The translations under genes were made by a program, and so were the position numbers. The notes under the pieces are model-generated. The model saw only the letters and a list, made by a program, of their open reading frames with translations, had not been told where the DNA came from and searched no databases. A DNA stretch of 64,000 nucleotides from Chiridota heheva (Eukaryota > Echinodermata > Holothuroidea > Apodida > Chiridotidae): the NCBI GenBank assembly GCA_020152595.1, contig JAIGNY010000466.1, positions 79,501 through 143,500 on the forward strand. Direction: 5' to 3'. Positions 23,557-34,794 of the stretch are shown here, one piece after another (position 1 is the stretch's first letter; every line of letters starts with the position of its first letter).

Positions 23557-23928
23557 AAGAACAATTAAGGTCATCTTTCCATGGCAGATGCATTGATGCA
23601 TGTGAGTGTGCATTATAAATAGTCTCTAGTAGTCTATCTAACAGAGAAAAAAAATCAAGACTTTCTTACCTTGTCTTTTGATGGTCAAAATTATCATAAG
23701 TTATCACTGTTAGAAAAGGCACTGGTTTAATACACATGAGGCAAGAAAGCACATGATCTTAGAATGACTGTATCTCATATTAGAGGGCAGTTGGTAGTTT
23801 TTATTAAATAGATAGGGATACAGGAGTCCCTTCAGACATCAAAGGGTAAAATAATGCTTGTTATTTTAAAGTAATTATGCAATGTCTAACTTGGGACTTA
23901 AAAATCCCGTCGGGCGGGAAAGGGTTAA

Positions 23929-25740
23929 ACAGATTTTGATGAATTTTTTGCTACTATGATGGCCTCTTCACAGCCTTATACTGTACTTTTAATTATGACA
24001 TCATCATCAGGTCGAACGAACTTGGCCATCGTTGACGTTGTTTAATTCCCCCCACTCCACCCGGCAGTCGATTCTGGTAGGCATTGCTTCTCCAGTCTTG
24101 TGTTATCGATCAGCTGCAGTGGTCCAAGTATGTGCACCATGGGATGATGGGCGACCTTGAGATCTAAATGTGATAATTCAATAAAATAGTTTATTTTTGT
24201 TCAGGCTTTGCTTAATATATGGTAAACTATCTTTACTATCCAAAGAGCATTCTTCTTGGAATAGAATGCAACTTTAAACGTAATGTATTTCTAAAGATAT
24301 ATTAACATGCAAGGCCTATTGACCACCTGATAGAGCTTTTAGTTCTAAATCACTGTAGTCTGAAGAAAAAACAAACATGACTTTTAGTCTAAGTTGTTGT
24401 TATTCATCAAACTTTTAAAGAATGTTCAAATATGCAATGTGTGTGGTGTATTATAGGTGACACAGCTCAAATTATTTCTGTTTTTCTTTTCAGAGATTAA
24501 AGTAGGGATGTGGTTAACATTAAAATCCCATTTGCAAAAATTAGATAATGTCATTCAAAGAGGTGTGACCAAGAATTAAAAACAATGGGTTGACATGATG
24601 GGGAAAATGTGGGAATGCAGCACTTATATATCACATATATGTCATGAATATTATTACAATTCATATTTTGTTATCATGGTTTTTAATGGGTTTAAAAGCC
24701 TTTTAACAGATGTTAAAAATTGGCAATATTTTGCCCAAGTTTTTAAACCCATGGTGTTATAAGAAATCTTTGATGCTTTAGCTGAGCAGCACTATACATT
24801 CAGCAAAGGTTCAAATTACCCCACGCTTATCGCGATTAGCACAAATTTTAATTTTAACACTTTTACTGCGTTTAGTGCGTCTTTTGTTCGGCACCCCTTT
24901 CTTGTGCTGCCGAACGGACGACGCAGATATGCCTCCCAGAATCGATGGTAAACACATTATGTAATCCAGTTATATGTCTCTCACCCCTGTGAGTAAACAC
25001 GTTAAGAAATCCCCTTAATCACTGAAGCAAAACTCCTCCCTAAGCATGAGTAAACATGAGTAAATTCCAGCAAATTGGCCATTCCATAGTATGCCACACA
25101 TGTATCAATTCTGGAGAATGGCCCTATCAGACCATGTTGGTCTCTCAGGGATTCGCAAATTGTCACATATGTAACAGCCTTATGCCCGTTGGAGAATGGC
25201 CCTTGTGAGTTAAATGATATTGACAAGTCAGATTAAATAGCAAACAAACAGACAATATTTCTTTGCAGTCATCAAAATTGTATGATCAGTTTTACTAGCT
25301 ACTGTATGAAGTCTGAGTATTTCCTCAATATTTTCAACACATACCTCAAAAACCTGCATAAATCAGTTAAAATTCACATAAATGTACAGGCAAAAACAAT
25401 TTACCAATAGGCAACCATTTACCAGCTTTCAAAATTTAAACAACATTTCTGCTATGTGCTTATGTACAAGCCTTCTTATTATGGAACATTTTCTAATTAA
25501 TAAATAATTAATAAATCTTGCATGGATGTATGAAGAAACATCTTTAAAAGACTCCTTAAAAAGCTCAATAACTTAAAATTCCTATTTCAAAGCTGGAATT
25601 CTGATGCACATATATAAAATATGATTAATAATATCCCAACTTTTAAAAATCAATAACTGAAAAATAACAGAGAAAAAAATATTGTGATACATGATGCTCT
25701 GTTGCTTTACGATATAAATCGAAGGAAGTAAATCTAATGA
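23929..25740. other. Intergenic, little seen
   Basis: AT-rich. A GC-richer island at about 24870-24960 has an 8-bp hairpin (GTTCGGCA 24886-24893 with TGCCGAAC 24908-24915) and a possible plus-strand start with donor (ATGCCTCCCAGAATCGATG|GTAAAC). This is not enough for a gene call. Confidence 0.35.
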
Positions 25741-25747
25741 AGTATAC

Positions 25748-25878
25748 CTGTCGATGTGAATCGTCACCATATGAGACACCTGTATAAAGTGTCGGCTTTT
25801 TTTGTCGTTGATTGTCTTTAAGTTTATCAGCTAGGGCTGCAAGGATATTCTTTCCTCTGGGGATTATCAGAACAACTT
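25748..25878 (-). CDS. Candidate internal exon, unknown gene
   Basis: The minus strand is open and protein-like: VVLIIPRGKNILAALADKLK, then a polar segment ending GVSYGDDSHRQ, followed directly by a donor CAG|GTATAC. The upstream side has a strong polypyrimidine tract with AG choices at about 25879-25891. I do not recognise the family. A possible first exon lies at 26250-26272, but the phases do not join directly, so at least one exon would be missing. Confidence 0.5.
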
Positions 25879-26249
25879 CTCAATGCTGTCAAGTTGAAAA
25901 ATTAAAAAAAATAAAAATGATAATTTATATCTGTACTGGACAATTGTGTAAAAACTTAAGAAAAGTATATTTCTATACTTAGAAGAGAAACCCATATTTT
26001 GATTTGTGCAAGCAAATACTTATACATGTAGATCCACAAACTCCACCCTTTGCCACAACGAAGTACTGGCAAGGCTACATTGTAAAAGCAAGGATGCTTT
26101 ACGGACCATATCCAGTGCTTGTGAGCCACCATGTTAATACAGTGCTATAGGCCATTATACAATGGATATGTAACATCACCGAAACAACAAACTTTTACTT
26201 CAAGAAATTTACATTGATTCCCCAAATAAAATGAATTTGGACTTCTTAC

Positions 26250-26272
26250 CCTCGTGCTGCTTGCATACCCAT
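26250..26272 (-). CDS. Possible first exon (MGMQAAR..)
   Basis: ATGGGTATGCAAGCAGCACG runs into a good donor (GAGG|GTAAGA). It is short and supported only by the start codon and donor. Confidence 0.25.
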
Positions 26273-26599
26273 TATACGCGTTGCAACGCTCATACAGTGC
26301 AATCCAATTCCTGCGCTTTATATACGCCCGTTAAAAATACCAGTGAAATTTTCTCGCCAAAAACTTCGAGAAAATAATGTTTACGACATATTACTAGCAA
26401 TAATGCTCTTGTCAGTTGTGTGACTCACCACCTATACCCCCAGACAAGGTGAGTCATTGCTGCAAAGTGGGTGGACAAAACATGTACATTGACCTACCCC
26501 TTAGTCTCTTAGGTTACTGACATTTTTTGTACAAAGACAGCCCAATTCAATCCCCTCCCTCTGTACAAAGTCAATGGGTCTGAAGAAAATTGACCCACC

Positions 26600-27040
26600 C
26601 CAGAGTCACTCTCACTGAAATCCAAAGCGGAGTCAGGGGGACTCTTAAAGCAGAGTCCAGCCACTATGTGACTGTCTAAAATGACTCTAGTTTGGGAGTT
26701 ACATGACTCTTGTGTAGTCTCAGTTGTGACTCTTCAATAGAGTTAGGGACCTAATGACTATTCAAGAGTCTCAGTTATGACTCTTCAATGGAGTCAAGGA
26801 CCTAATGACTCTTCGAGAGTCTCAGTTATGACTCTTCAATGGAGTCAGGGACCTAATGACTCTTTAAGAGTCACTTATGACTCTTCAATGGAGTCAAGGA
26901 CCTAATGACTATTCAAGAGTCTCAGGTATGACTCTTCAATGGAGTCATGGACCTAATGACTCTTCAAGAGTCTCAGTTATGACTCTTCAATGGGGTCAGA
27001 AACCTAATGACTCTTCAAGAGAGTCTTAGTTGAGACTCTA
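26600..27040. repeat. Minisatellite of inverted GACTC/GAGTC words
   Basis: About seven irregular copies of a roughly 60-bp unit: GACTCTTCAATGGAGTCAGG, then ACCTAATGACTCTTCAAGAG, then TCTCAGTTAT. GACTCTTCAAGAGTC is itself a palindrome, so each unit can form a hairpin. It ends at 27041-27060 with TTTACGGTATATGGACTA. Confidence 0.85.
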
Positions 27041-27060
27041 AAATTAATCTTTACGGTATA

Positions 27061-28190
27061 TGGACTATTAGCCTGGTAGAACAGCGGTGACTGTGGCCCC
27101 TCTAAGATTTTTAGAGGTCCCGTGAGACCTGAAATGGCACGAAAATATCTTATTATCAATCCGAATCATTTAAGCTATTTGTGCTTGTCCCAATTTTTTT
27201 GCCTTGAAGTTTGTTACTTGGCAAACAGTTTGTCAAAAGTTTCATTCCAGGCAAAAAATTGCCACACTACTTCTGTAGTAGAAGACAATATTTACCACTG
27301 AGTCAGGAGATGGACAACACTCCATCAAGGTCAATTACATATTGACCATTTTACAGCTTTTAATGTTTTTAGATTTAATTACATGCCAACTGTTTTTTGA
27401 ATTTGTGACATATTAGCAATTGTTTTTCAATTTCAGTATATGAAATGTATCAGTGGCATATAGCTAGACTTATTTTCCAAATCTCTTAGCTCATTTTTAC
27501 AAATTTTGCTGAAAATCCTGACAGGGTGGACAATTGGCCTCCCTATCATTGCCACTGTTTTGTTACCATTTGTTTTTTAATCCTCTGCTATGCAAATTAC
27601 TAAATAACAGCAATTAAATATGAAATTTTATAATGTTTCCTGTACCCAGAAGGTATTCTCTGATTGAAAAAGGCACTCTCAATATTTTCAAAGTAGGAAA
27701 TGCAATTTTTTTTTTAAGTTTGACCAGTTTTCCATGTTTGTAATTCACACATTTTTATACATTAAGTATAATCCAACTTACACAAGTAACTCAAGTTACT
27801 CAACTATAAATGGTAATTAAAAAATTTAAACTCTTCTTACTAGAAATTGAAAGCTGGTGTCATAGTAGTGATTGCTACGAATCCATATACCCTTAAAGAT
27901 GAAAATCAAATAAATAATATTCACAAACCAACCATAACCATTTAATTTTCAGTATTCTATTCAAAATGCCAAAAACCGTAAGAAAAACATATTATGTAAC
28001 ACTACCATCTTTCCAATTTCATTATTCTAAATTTGCAAAAGCTGCATTAACATGTACAAATGTAAAAAATTAAAAATGAGTATTTTGCGAACAATATACT
28101 GTATGATATTTGTTTCTAAATCAGATTTGATAGTGGTTTGCCTAATTTGGCAACAACATATAATGTACATGGCAAAAGACTTACCAAAAG
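27061..28190. other. Intergenic, no gene seen
   Basis: AT-rich with stops in all frames; nothing convincing. Confidence 0.4.
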
Positions 28191-28195
28191 CTTTT

Positions 28196-28345
28196 GTCCC
28201 AACAAGTTTCCCCTATTCAGGAGGCCAGGCCATTGCAGGTAAACTTTCCAGCAATGCTGAATCTAAATTTTATGGACAAGTGTACTAGAAGTAGCAGGAT
28301 AAAGCGTCTTGCTCAAGGGCATTAGACAGGAAGCGCTTTTTTTTT
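28196..28345 (-). mobile_element. tRNA-derived SINE fragment
   Basis: Shares the SINE body (CCATTGCAGGTAAACTTTCC and TTGCTCAAGGGCATTAGACA) with the copies at 29126 and 32905. The head and tail are incomplete. Confidence 0.55.
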
Positions 28346-28499
28346 TTGCAGACCAGAATTGCTATTATAGATTTTTTCAGCCAATCATATACAAGAATGA
28401 CAATGATGTAATAAAATATGAATATTCATATACAATATTAGGATGTTCAACGTTGCATATTCATATATGTTGGCAGACACCATCTGAACTGCTGTATAT

Positions 28500-28765
28500 A
28501 TATATATGAAACATCGACTATCTTCCTCTCATAGTATGCCTCCATCCGTGTAAACAGGAAGTCTACGAGTTGGATCACGTTGAAGGCTTTTGCCGGTTGA
28601 GAATCTTATCCTTCAGGACCCTCATTCCTGCTTCACAGTAGTTGTTTGTATTGTTGTCACGTACAGGAAGTTTTGCTCGGTAGCAAAGGGCCCAAGTGTG
28701 TCTTTTCTCATAGATTGCTTTCACATGATCGAGGTAGTTTGTGTAGCTCTTAGCTGTGGGATTAG
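28500..28765 (-). pseudogene. SWIM/MULE-like transposase-related exon, frameshifted
   Basis: The minus strand encodes HVKAIYEKRHTWALCYRAKL, then RDNNTNNYCEAGMRVLKDKIL, then after a one-base shift LVDFLFTRMEAYYERK. The pattern W-A-L-C-Y-R ... NNTNNY-E ... R-L-K-D ... YYERK is that of SWIM-domain/MULE-like transposase-derived proteins that are multi-copy in invertebrates. An acceptor-like AATCCCACAG precedes it. The frame break is in an A-run near CGGCAAAAGCC. Probably a relic; the Cys/His SWIM motif itself is not seen here. Confidence 0.6.
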
Positions 28766-29060
28766 TGAGTGAATACTCGTAATTTTCTTGCAGCTTTTAC
28801 AAGACCGAATAGATGATAAGGGACTTAGGAAGTTAGGGCCTAATAAAACAAACAATGAAACTCACTATGACTACGCACTCCACCTTAAAAAAGGGAGCTT
28901 TCAATTTGCAGGGTAATCTATAGTTACTCCCATACTCCATAGTGCAAACACTGCTGTAACTTTAATGCAAGGGAAAGTCGCTGAACTACTACTTTGTAAA
29001 TTATGTCTTAATTTTCATACAAGGAGCGAGCGTTAGAACTTCACTTAAAACACCACTTAC

Positions 29061-29125
29061 CGAGATATTGTTAACTACTTCCTCGATATTCAAAGGAGGA
29101 TTCGCTTCGTAGATTGACTTTCCAG
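29061..29125 (-). CDS. Small exon next to a SINE
   Basis: A 65-nt minus-strand exon with acceptor TTTCTTTTAG| and donor |GTAAGT encodes GKSIYEANPPLNIEEVVNNI. Both splice sites are near-consensus. The acceptor lies at the immediate end of the SINE at 29126-29395. It could be an upstream exon of the SWIM/MULE-like relic, but the phases do not fit directly. Family unknown. Confidence 0.5.
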
Positions 29126-29395
29126 CTAAAAGAAAGCTAAATCCATCAAGCCATTCATGGCTTATAGAGCCAGTGCTTACTGTGGTTTCTGTAGCGTTAA
29201 GCTGATAGGAGTTTCTCTTCCTCTGGATAGGACACTAGTCTATCGCAGGTTAGCTTCCTAGCATCGCTGGTACTCATTCTACAGCTGAGTCGACTGAAGC
29301 AAACAAAGTTAAGCCTCTTGCTCAAGGGCATTAGATAGCTATTCAGTGGGAATTGAACCCAGTATATCTCACACATACGAACCTGATTACAAAAG
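29126..29395 (-). mobile_element. tRNA-derived SINE
   Basis: Minus orientation: B-box-like GGGTTCAATTCCC (29348-29360), then the body (CTTGAGCAAGAGGCTTAACT, GAATGAGTACCAGCGATGCT, AGTGTCCTATCC) and the tail TATAAGCCATGAATGGCTTG. The A-box end is degraded. Confidence 0.75.
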
Positions 29396-29434
29396 GAGAC
29401 ATAAAGCCCAATACAGTTAAATTCAATAAGGCCA

Positions 29435-29695
29435 TTAGACTCATAGAGCCGGTGCTTATACCCGGTTTCAGTGGTGCAAAAAGTGGATGAGAGTCTTCAG
29501 CTCTCTCTGGACAGGACACTAGTCCATCGCAGGTTAACGTTTTTTTCCAGCTAAGCTCATACTCATTTCACAGCCTGAGTGGAGCTGGGGTAAATGGGCT
29601 AAATGTGCCTTGCCCATGGACACAAAGACAGCTTCCTCGGCCTGGAATTGAATCCAGAACCTCGAGCACTCAAGTCCAACTCCTTAACCACTAAA
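29435..29695 (-). mobile_element. tRNA-derived SINE, more diverged
   Basis: A-box-like AGTGGTTAAGGAGTTGG and B-box-like GGATTCAATTCC (about 29642-29655, minus), then the same body and the CATAGAGCCGGTGC tail region. Confidence 0.72.
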
Positions 29696-30206
29696 AACGT
29701 ATCACCAACCAATACACTGTTTATTTAATATGATAGAGGATACAAATCTAAATCAACTACCAAAAGCAGCAAGTCAAAATCTTATTCCTATCTCAAGTTA
29801 TAAATGTTTTAAGTTGGACACATGGAACCTTCCATTCTGTTAAATTTTGTAATGAAATATACTGTACGTATCGTGACACCCTATCTTCAAGAGGACCACA
29901 GTAATGTATAGTGATCCTTGAAAATTTCAAATTAAATGTTTGTTCCAAAATGATGTTATACAATTACTTTTTATATTTTTTTTGGTAAGATCATAAATAT
30001 ACGACTTGACCATTTCAAAAGGAAAAAAAAAAATTATATAGCCTAAAAGTGGAAACCTTGAGACAGATCACAAAGAAAAAGATTTCATTTCAACATCCTG
30101 GTGAAAAGGTGACATCATGATCTTTGACATTTTTAAATCGAAATCGTTATTTTGAATACTGTGGCATCCACTGTGTTGCAATCCACACTTCATGGTCATA
30201 GCTGTC

Positions 30207-30325
30207 TTCATGCATGGGGCACACTTGGCAGTTTCCAAGCGCCCCATGATGGGGGTACAGGTACACTTGGCAGTTGCCAAGCGCCCCATGATCGGGGTAC
30301 ACTTGGCAGTTGCCAAGGGCCCTAC
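30207..30325. repeat. Three-copy hairpin repeat (CTTGGCA..TGCCAAG)
   Basis: ACTTGGCAGTTGCCAAGCGC followed by CCCATGATGGGGGTAC, about 2.5 times. Both halves are short inverted repeats. Confidence 0.8.
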
Positions 30326-30354
30326 AATTTAAATCATTTTAAAAATCTTTTTTG

Positions 30355-30905
30355 CAGCTCCCAAAGGAAACCCTTTGAGTTCCAAAGGGTTTCTCAAAGA
30401 GAACCAAAGGTTTCTCAAGGGGAACCAAAGGGTTCTCAAAAGGAACCAAAGGGATTCTCACTGTAAATTCGGCCTCCAAAGGGTTCCCTTTGGGAATTGC
30501 AAAGGGATCCCTTTGGAATGTCCAATGGGATCACTTTGGATTGTCCAATGGGATCCCTTTGGAATGTCCAAAGGGACCTAAAGGGATCCCTTAAAAATGT
30601 CCAAAGGGCTCCCTTTGGAAATTCCCAAAGGGACCTACAGGACCCAAAGGGATTCTTACCGTAAATTCGGACTACCTCCAAAGGGACCCCTTTGGGAATG
30701 TGCAAAGGGATCCCTTTGGAATGTCTAATGGGATCCCTTTGGATTGTCCAATGGGATCCCTTTGGAGTGTCCAAAGGGACCTAAAGGGATCCTTTAAAAT
30801 GTCCAAAGGGAACCTTTTGGAAATTTCCAAAGGATTTCAAAGGGACCTACTGGAAATGTTCAAGGGACCAATTGATATCCCTTTAAGCTAGTATTTCAAT
30901 TTGGT
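30355..30905. repeat. Minisatellite of CCAAAGGGA/TCCCTTTGG words
   Basis: Dozens of direct and inverted CCAAAGGGAT/ATCCCTTTGG words. They form a higher-order unit of about 195 bp, present twice (anchors at about 30463 and 30651). Each unit follows an anchor like TTCTTACCGTAAATTCGGAC. Confidence 0.9.
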
Positions 30906-31204
30906 ACCGAATTCTTTTCAGTGTTCAGTGGGAGTTAAGGGACCAAAAGGGATTCCTTTGATAATATAGGAACTTAAAACCTAACAGGTTTACTTTGGAG
31001 TTAACTCCCATTGGATGCAAGTAGGTGAGATATTCATATAGATTCATGAGAATCGCTTAAATTCATATATACCCTTATTTGGAAAAAAAATTATGCAGAA
31101 TGTTTTGGGAAATCTTGGTTAATCAGCATGGGTCAAGATATCTTTCAGTCACGTAGAGTGGTCACTTTTTGTTGTTGTCCATTTATAATATATATCTGTA
31201 GTCT

Positions 31205-31450
31205 TGTAGCAGGAGGCGCATTGGTCTAGTGGTAGAGGCTCGGTCTGTAGACACAATGACATGGGTTCAATTCCCGGCCAGGACTACCTGCATTGCATCC
31301 TTAAGTAAGACACTAAACTTGAATCAGTTGACTCAGATGTAGAATGAGTACCAGCGATGCTGGGGAGCTAAACTGCGATGGAAACTTAAGATAATCCCAG
31401 CCCTATAAGCCAAGAATGGCTTGAATGGATTTAGCTTAGCTGTATTTTGT
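31205..31450 (+). mobile_element. tRNA-derived SINE, plus strand
   Basis: A box TGGTCTAGTGGTAGAGGC and B box GGTTCAATTCCC (31265-31276) are well kept, followed by the same body (GACTCAGATGTAGAATGAGT, ACCAGCGATGCTGG) and tail (CCTATAAGCCAAGAATGGCT). It does not fold as a full tRNA gene; it is a SINE head. Confidence 0.82.
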
Positions 31451-31565
31451 TATAACAAAAATAAGTACCTTCCAGTTTTAAGCAGCCCTACTCTGTAAAA
31501 AATAAGAAATCAACTTAAGATTATTTTTTTTGCATTCGACCTGATTAATGTGCTGGATCTTCTTG

Positions 31566-31637
31566 CTAATATTCCTTCATTTTTTTCAATTCATCCTCGG
31601 GCAACCCCTGCTTCTCCAATTTTTTTTTTGGAACAAC
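31566..31637 (-). CDS. Candidate terminal exon, possible BEN gene
   Basis: Acceptor TTTCTTACAG| opens a 72-nt frame VVPKKKLEKQGLPEDELKKM..KEY ending in TAG. Strongly charged, protein-like and complete as a last exon. It lies downstream on the same strand as the BEN-type exon (32541-32692); linkage is inferred from strand and spacing. Confidence 0.5.
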   Translation of the reverse strand, partial: VVPKKKLEKQGLPEDELKKMKEY

Positions 31638-32540
31638 CTGTAAGAAATGAAACAAATATCTTATTTCAGCAACAATTCCTATAAGGAGCTTTATGAATAA
31701 GAACATCACCAATCAAAACTGAATAAAAAAAAAACTTGCTTTAATCTATGCTTACAAATCTCATTAAAAAAAAATGGATATTAGGAAATGTGTTCAAGTT
31801 TCTGTGAGGTTTTGCTGCATTAGTCTCTCTTCGAGAACAATAAGTTATGTTTAAAGGAGCTGGTGTAGTCGCTAGCAAAACCAATGGGAAGGGATACATC
31901 CTCAAAGCTGCAGTTATATCATATGATCCCTTACTGAAGAATCTGTTTTTAAATAATCTTGTGTTAAAAAAGATATTAAAAAAAAACTCTTGCATAATTT
32001 TTCTCACCTTGGGACCTGTTAATATCTTTGAAATATTGCATTATTGCTGTTAGACAGTTAATATCTGTAACAAGAAAAAAAGAAGGAAAAATGCTCCTAT
32101 GCACCCACCATTCACCATAACAGATAGCATAGATGGAGGAATCCTACTATCCAAAAACCTTGTTCAATCCTTCACTTTTTAAAGATGAAGCATATTAAAT
32201 CATACTAAAGGTTTCTGTAACATGAAATTAAAAAAAAACCTAAAGACCTGCACAACTGCATTGTGTCATAGAAAGAAAAAAAACACTTAACTCCCACTGC
32301 TTCACTTCACTTAAGATGTAAAAGTGCATGGCAATTAAGGCAAGAATCAATAGAAAATAAGGCAATTATGGATTCTTTTTCTATGCTTTATAATACTACC
32401 CATTACTGTTTCAGAATTCAATAAAATGGTACTTATGGTTGGTTTGTTTGGACACAAAATATAGATTAAGAAAGACCTTTTTGCCTTGACTCTAGCTGTA
32501 TAAAAATTATTTAAACAAATATGAAAAACCATTTAAAAAC

Positions 32541-32692
32541 CTACTTTTAACAGCAAGCACTTTTGTTTGAGTCAGAGGCTGCTTTGGAGCTTTCCTATAC
32601 CGTGAGCAAATCTTTCTATTCACAGAACAGGTTTTAAGAACTTCAGTCTCCCACACAGCAACTGCCAAGTTTTTGACATACAGAGAGAGTTT
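32541..32692 (-). CDS. BEN-domain exon (first half of the domain)
   Basis: The minus frame encodes KLSLYVKNLAVAVWETEVLK, then TCSVNRKICSRYRKAPKQPL, then TQTKVLAVKSR. The pattern (a)xNLAxAVxxxExLxxxSVxxx+xxRx+xxPxLxxxKLxAV+ is that of BEN domains, DNA-binding/protein-interaction modules of chromatin repressors. Acceptor CTTCAGTAG| and donor AGTAG|GTTTTT flank it. Missing: the second half of the domain, which should lie between 31.6 and 32.5 kb on this strand. Neighbouring candidates are the exons at 33924 and 31566. Confidence 0.6.
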
Positions 32693-32904
32693 CTACTGAA
32701 GCTCCAATGCCTCCCACTACAGCCTCGGTATGTGAATTCCAGCACCAACATAAACCTTCAAAATACAAATCAGTCCAGTATACTGTTAATCAAATAGGGT
32801 GACATTCTATGAATTTACAAATAAGTTACAAAAAGAAATACTACAATCTAACATACTTTATATAAAGTACAGTTGTTTTACAGAACGGAATCTGAAATTT
32901 GTAT

Positions 32905-33085
32905 TTATTGTCCATCACAGAATACCTCCCCCAGTGTTGCTAGTACTCGTTCAAAAGCTGAAGCAAAAGAAGTAACGCTTCTTGCTGAAGGACACAATAC
33001 ATGTACTACTGGCTGGAACTAAAACCCAGGTCCATATTCTCTTCAGACAAGGACCCTACAACTAGACCACTGCAACTACTAATTC
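32905..33085 (-). mobile_element. tRNA-derived SINE
   Basis: Minus: A box TGGTCTAGTTGTAGGGTC, B-box-like GGGTTTTAGTTCC, then the body (CTTCAGCAAGAAGCGTTACT and so on). 3' end truncated. Confidence 0.72.
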
Positions 33086-33923
33086 CTGTCATTTTTGCCA
33101 TGGTAAAAATGGGATGAAATAAAGGCATGAAATCAGCATTTTAATTATAGTAGCCTGTCGGGCTTGGTAGTTCTTTATCAACTAGCCAGACTTCCTTGTA
33201 CTAGCCCGATTTTCTTAAACACAGTTACAATGATGAGTTGCTATTTATTTACCTATTTTTTTAATAGCCTGACAGACAATCTGGTCTGAATTTGTACTAG
33301 TCCGGCAGCAATTTAAATCATTCCAGACTGTCAGACTTATGCAAATTTCGAGCCCTGGTTGAAATAATGTAGATCTTGGGATCCAGAATTTTAACAACTT
33401 TTCATCTTGTTTCCATAACAATAAGCAATAGAATTTCTAAAGTTTATTGTTAGGAAATTAATATTTGTCCTTTCTTACAAATGATCCAAATACATATTTT
33501 TAATTTCAGGCTGTATCACTTAGCAGTTTTGGAATAGAAGTCGAATTAAAAAAAAAAAAAAAAAAGAAAATTGGTATACTGCCTGTTTGTCAAGCTACAG
33601 TTAAAGAAAGATAAAAAATACATTTCAGTGTTAAATTATGTTTGGGTGGATAAATAACCTAAAAAAATATATAAAATTTAAACTCATTTTGTCATTTTCT
33701 ACAGTACTTTGAAAATATCCACATCTTCCCTGCTGATTTTTCTTTCTGCAAGTTTGTACCAGTACAGTTACCTATTTGAATAATAAAATCCATATTTAAG
33801 ACGATTAATGTGCAGCAAGATATTATATGGATTTGGTCATACCTTAATTTACTATAGAGAACTCACGAACACTGGGAGGCTTCTTGAACAAAGTTGTTTA
33901 CTATAGAAGTCATTACTACGTAC

Positions 33924-34016
33924 CATCTTTTGGACGGTCTGCATCGTTTTCATTGCCTCTAGATGTTGATGGCAGGGATCCCGGAGGCTTGCTTTTCTTG
34001 ACTTTACTTGCTTGAA
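33924..34016 (-). CDS. Candidate internal exon upstream of the BEN exon
   Basis: Acceptor CCAAATAGCAG| and donor |GTACGT enclose a 93-nt open frame QASKVKKSKPPGSLPSTSRG..NENDADRPKD. Its Lys/Pro/Ser-rich composition fits a linker of a nuclear protein. Both ends are in phase 1. Assigned to the BEN-type gene only by position. Confidence 0.5.
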
Positions 34017-34794
34017 CTGCTATTTGGGAAATAACAACAATAAAATTTTACCGAGAAATTCTACAGTTAAATATTACATTTAAATCCTCGTATATTGTCC
34101 TTCTTTACCCATTATCAACTGGTTAGGGAATGGCTTTGGCCTGCTTGTAACTTTTGCAATAGTAGCAGAGCAACAAAATACATACATTGAGTAAAACTAC
34201 AGTATGACAAATTGAAAAAAAGAGAAATGCCCCAAGCAGTAATTTTAATTTTCACACTGGTTTAAGAACATAAGTCAGTTGTGAGAAGAAATGACATGTG
34301 TTGTGTTTTGGAAGCCCTATACAAAATACGAGTACACACAAAGGTGTCGGGTTCTGAAGTGATTTTATTCCACAAGCAATTGCGCAATAGAGTACAAGGT
34401 CGTATGCAAACGAGGTTGCAATTATACAATGTAAACAAGGGTCATATGCAAATAAGGTGGTATCATACCAACATGAATATACAACATTCCTCTTCCCTTA
34501 GGTTTCAAGTTCCCAATAAAATTTCCTTAAGATTTATCCTAACAACTATAGCAAATGCTTTACATTAAGTACTTAGTAGTTACTAAATGAGTCACTGAAT
34601 GATGATATACCATTAAAGAAAGCATTTATATGAAATCATAAACTCAAGATAATTTGTTGGACTCAAGTTCTACTGCAATAAACATTTTGATAAGGTAAGT
34701 AGCATAGCTGTAATTGTATGAATATATATCACCTTAGACAACAGTGATGTATTACCTTTAGAAATTATAGAAAGTTATGTAGGACAAAAGAACC

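Larger units (their letters stand above)
20247..23924 (-). mobile_element. piggyBac transposon, nonfunctional
   Basis: Terminal inverted repeats CCCTTTCCTGCCCGA (20247) and TCGGGCGGGAAAGGG (ends 23924) enclose a piggyBac transposase on the minus strand. The flanks are CTAA (20243-20246) and TTAA (23925-23928), i.e. a TTAA target duplication with one mutation on the left. Subterminal inverted motifs GGGACTT..AAGTCCC lie at 20388-20450 and 23481-23556. Length 3678 bp. Confidence 0.93.

Noticed and set aside
24886-24960. Plus-strand first exon MPPRID|GTAAAC at a GC-richer spot
   Set aside because: Only a start codon and a weak donor; no following exon seen.
26600-27040. CRISPR-like repeat array
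   Set aside because: Repeats and spacers are not of constant length, the words are inverted, and the sequence is animal nuclear DNA.
30152-30891. Frames of 60-112 codons in the CCAAAGGG array
   Set aside because: They only translate the minisatellite (KGIP/RDPF repeats).
31205-31290. tRNA gene candidate
   Set aside because: A and B boxes are present but the acceptor stem does not close and a SINE body follows; four related copies lie nearby.
31741-32053. Overlapping 68-88 codon frames on both strands
   Set aside because: Looked for the second half of the BEN domain here; the resemblance (CSRRETNAAKPHRNL) is too weak to call.
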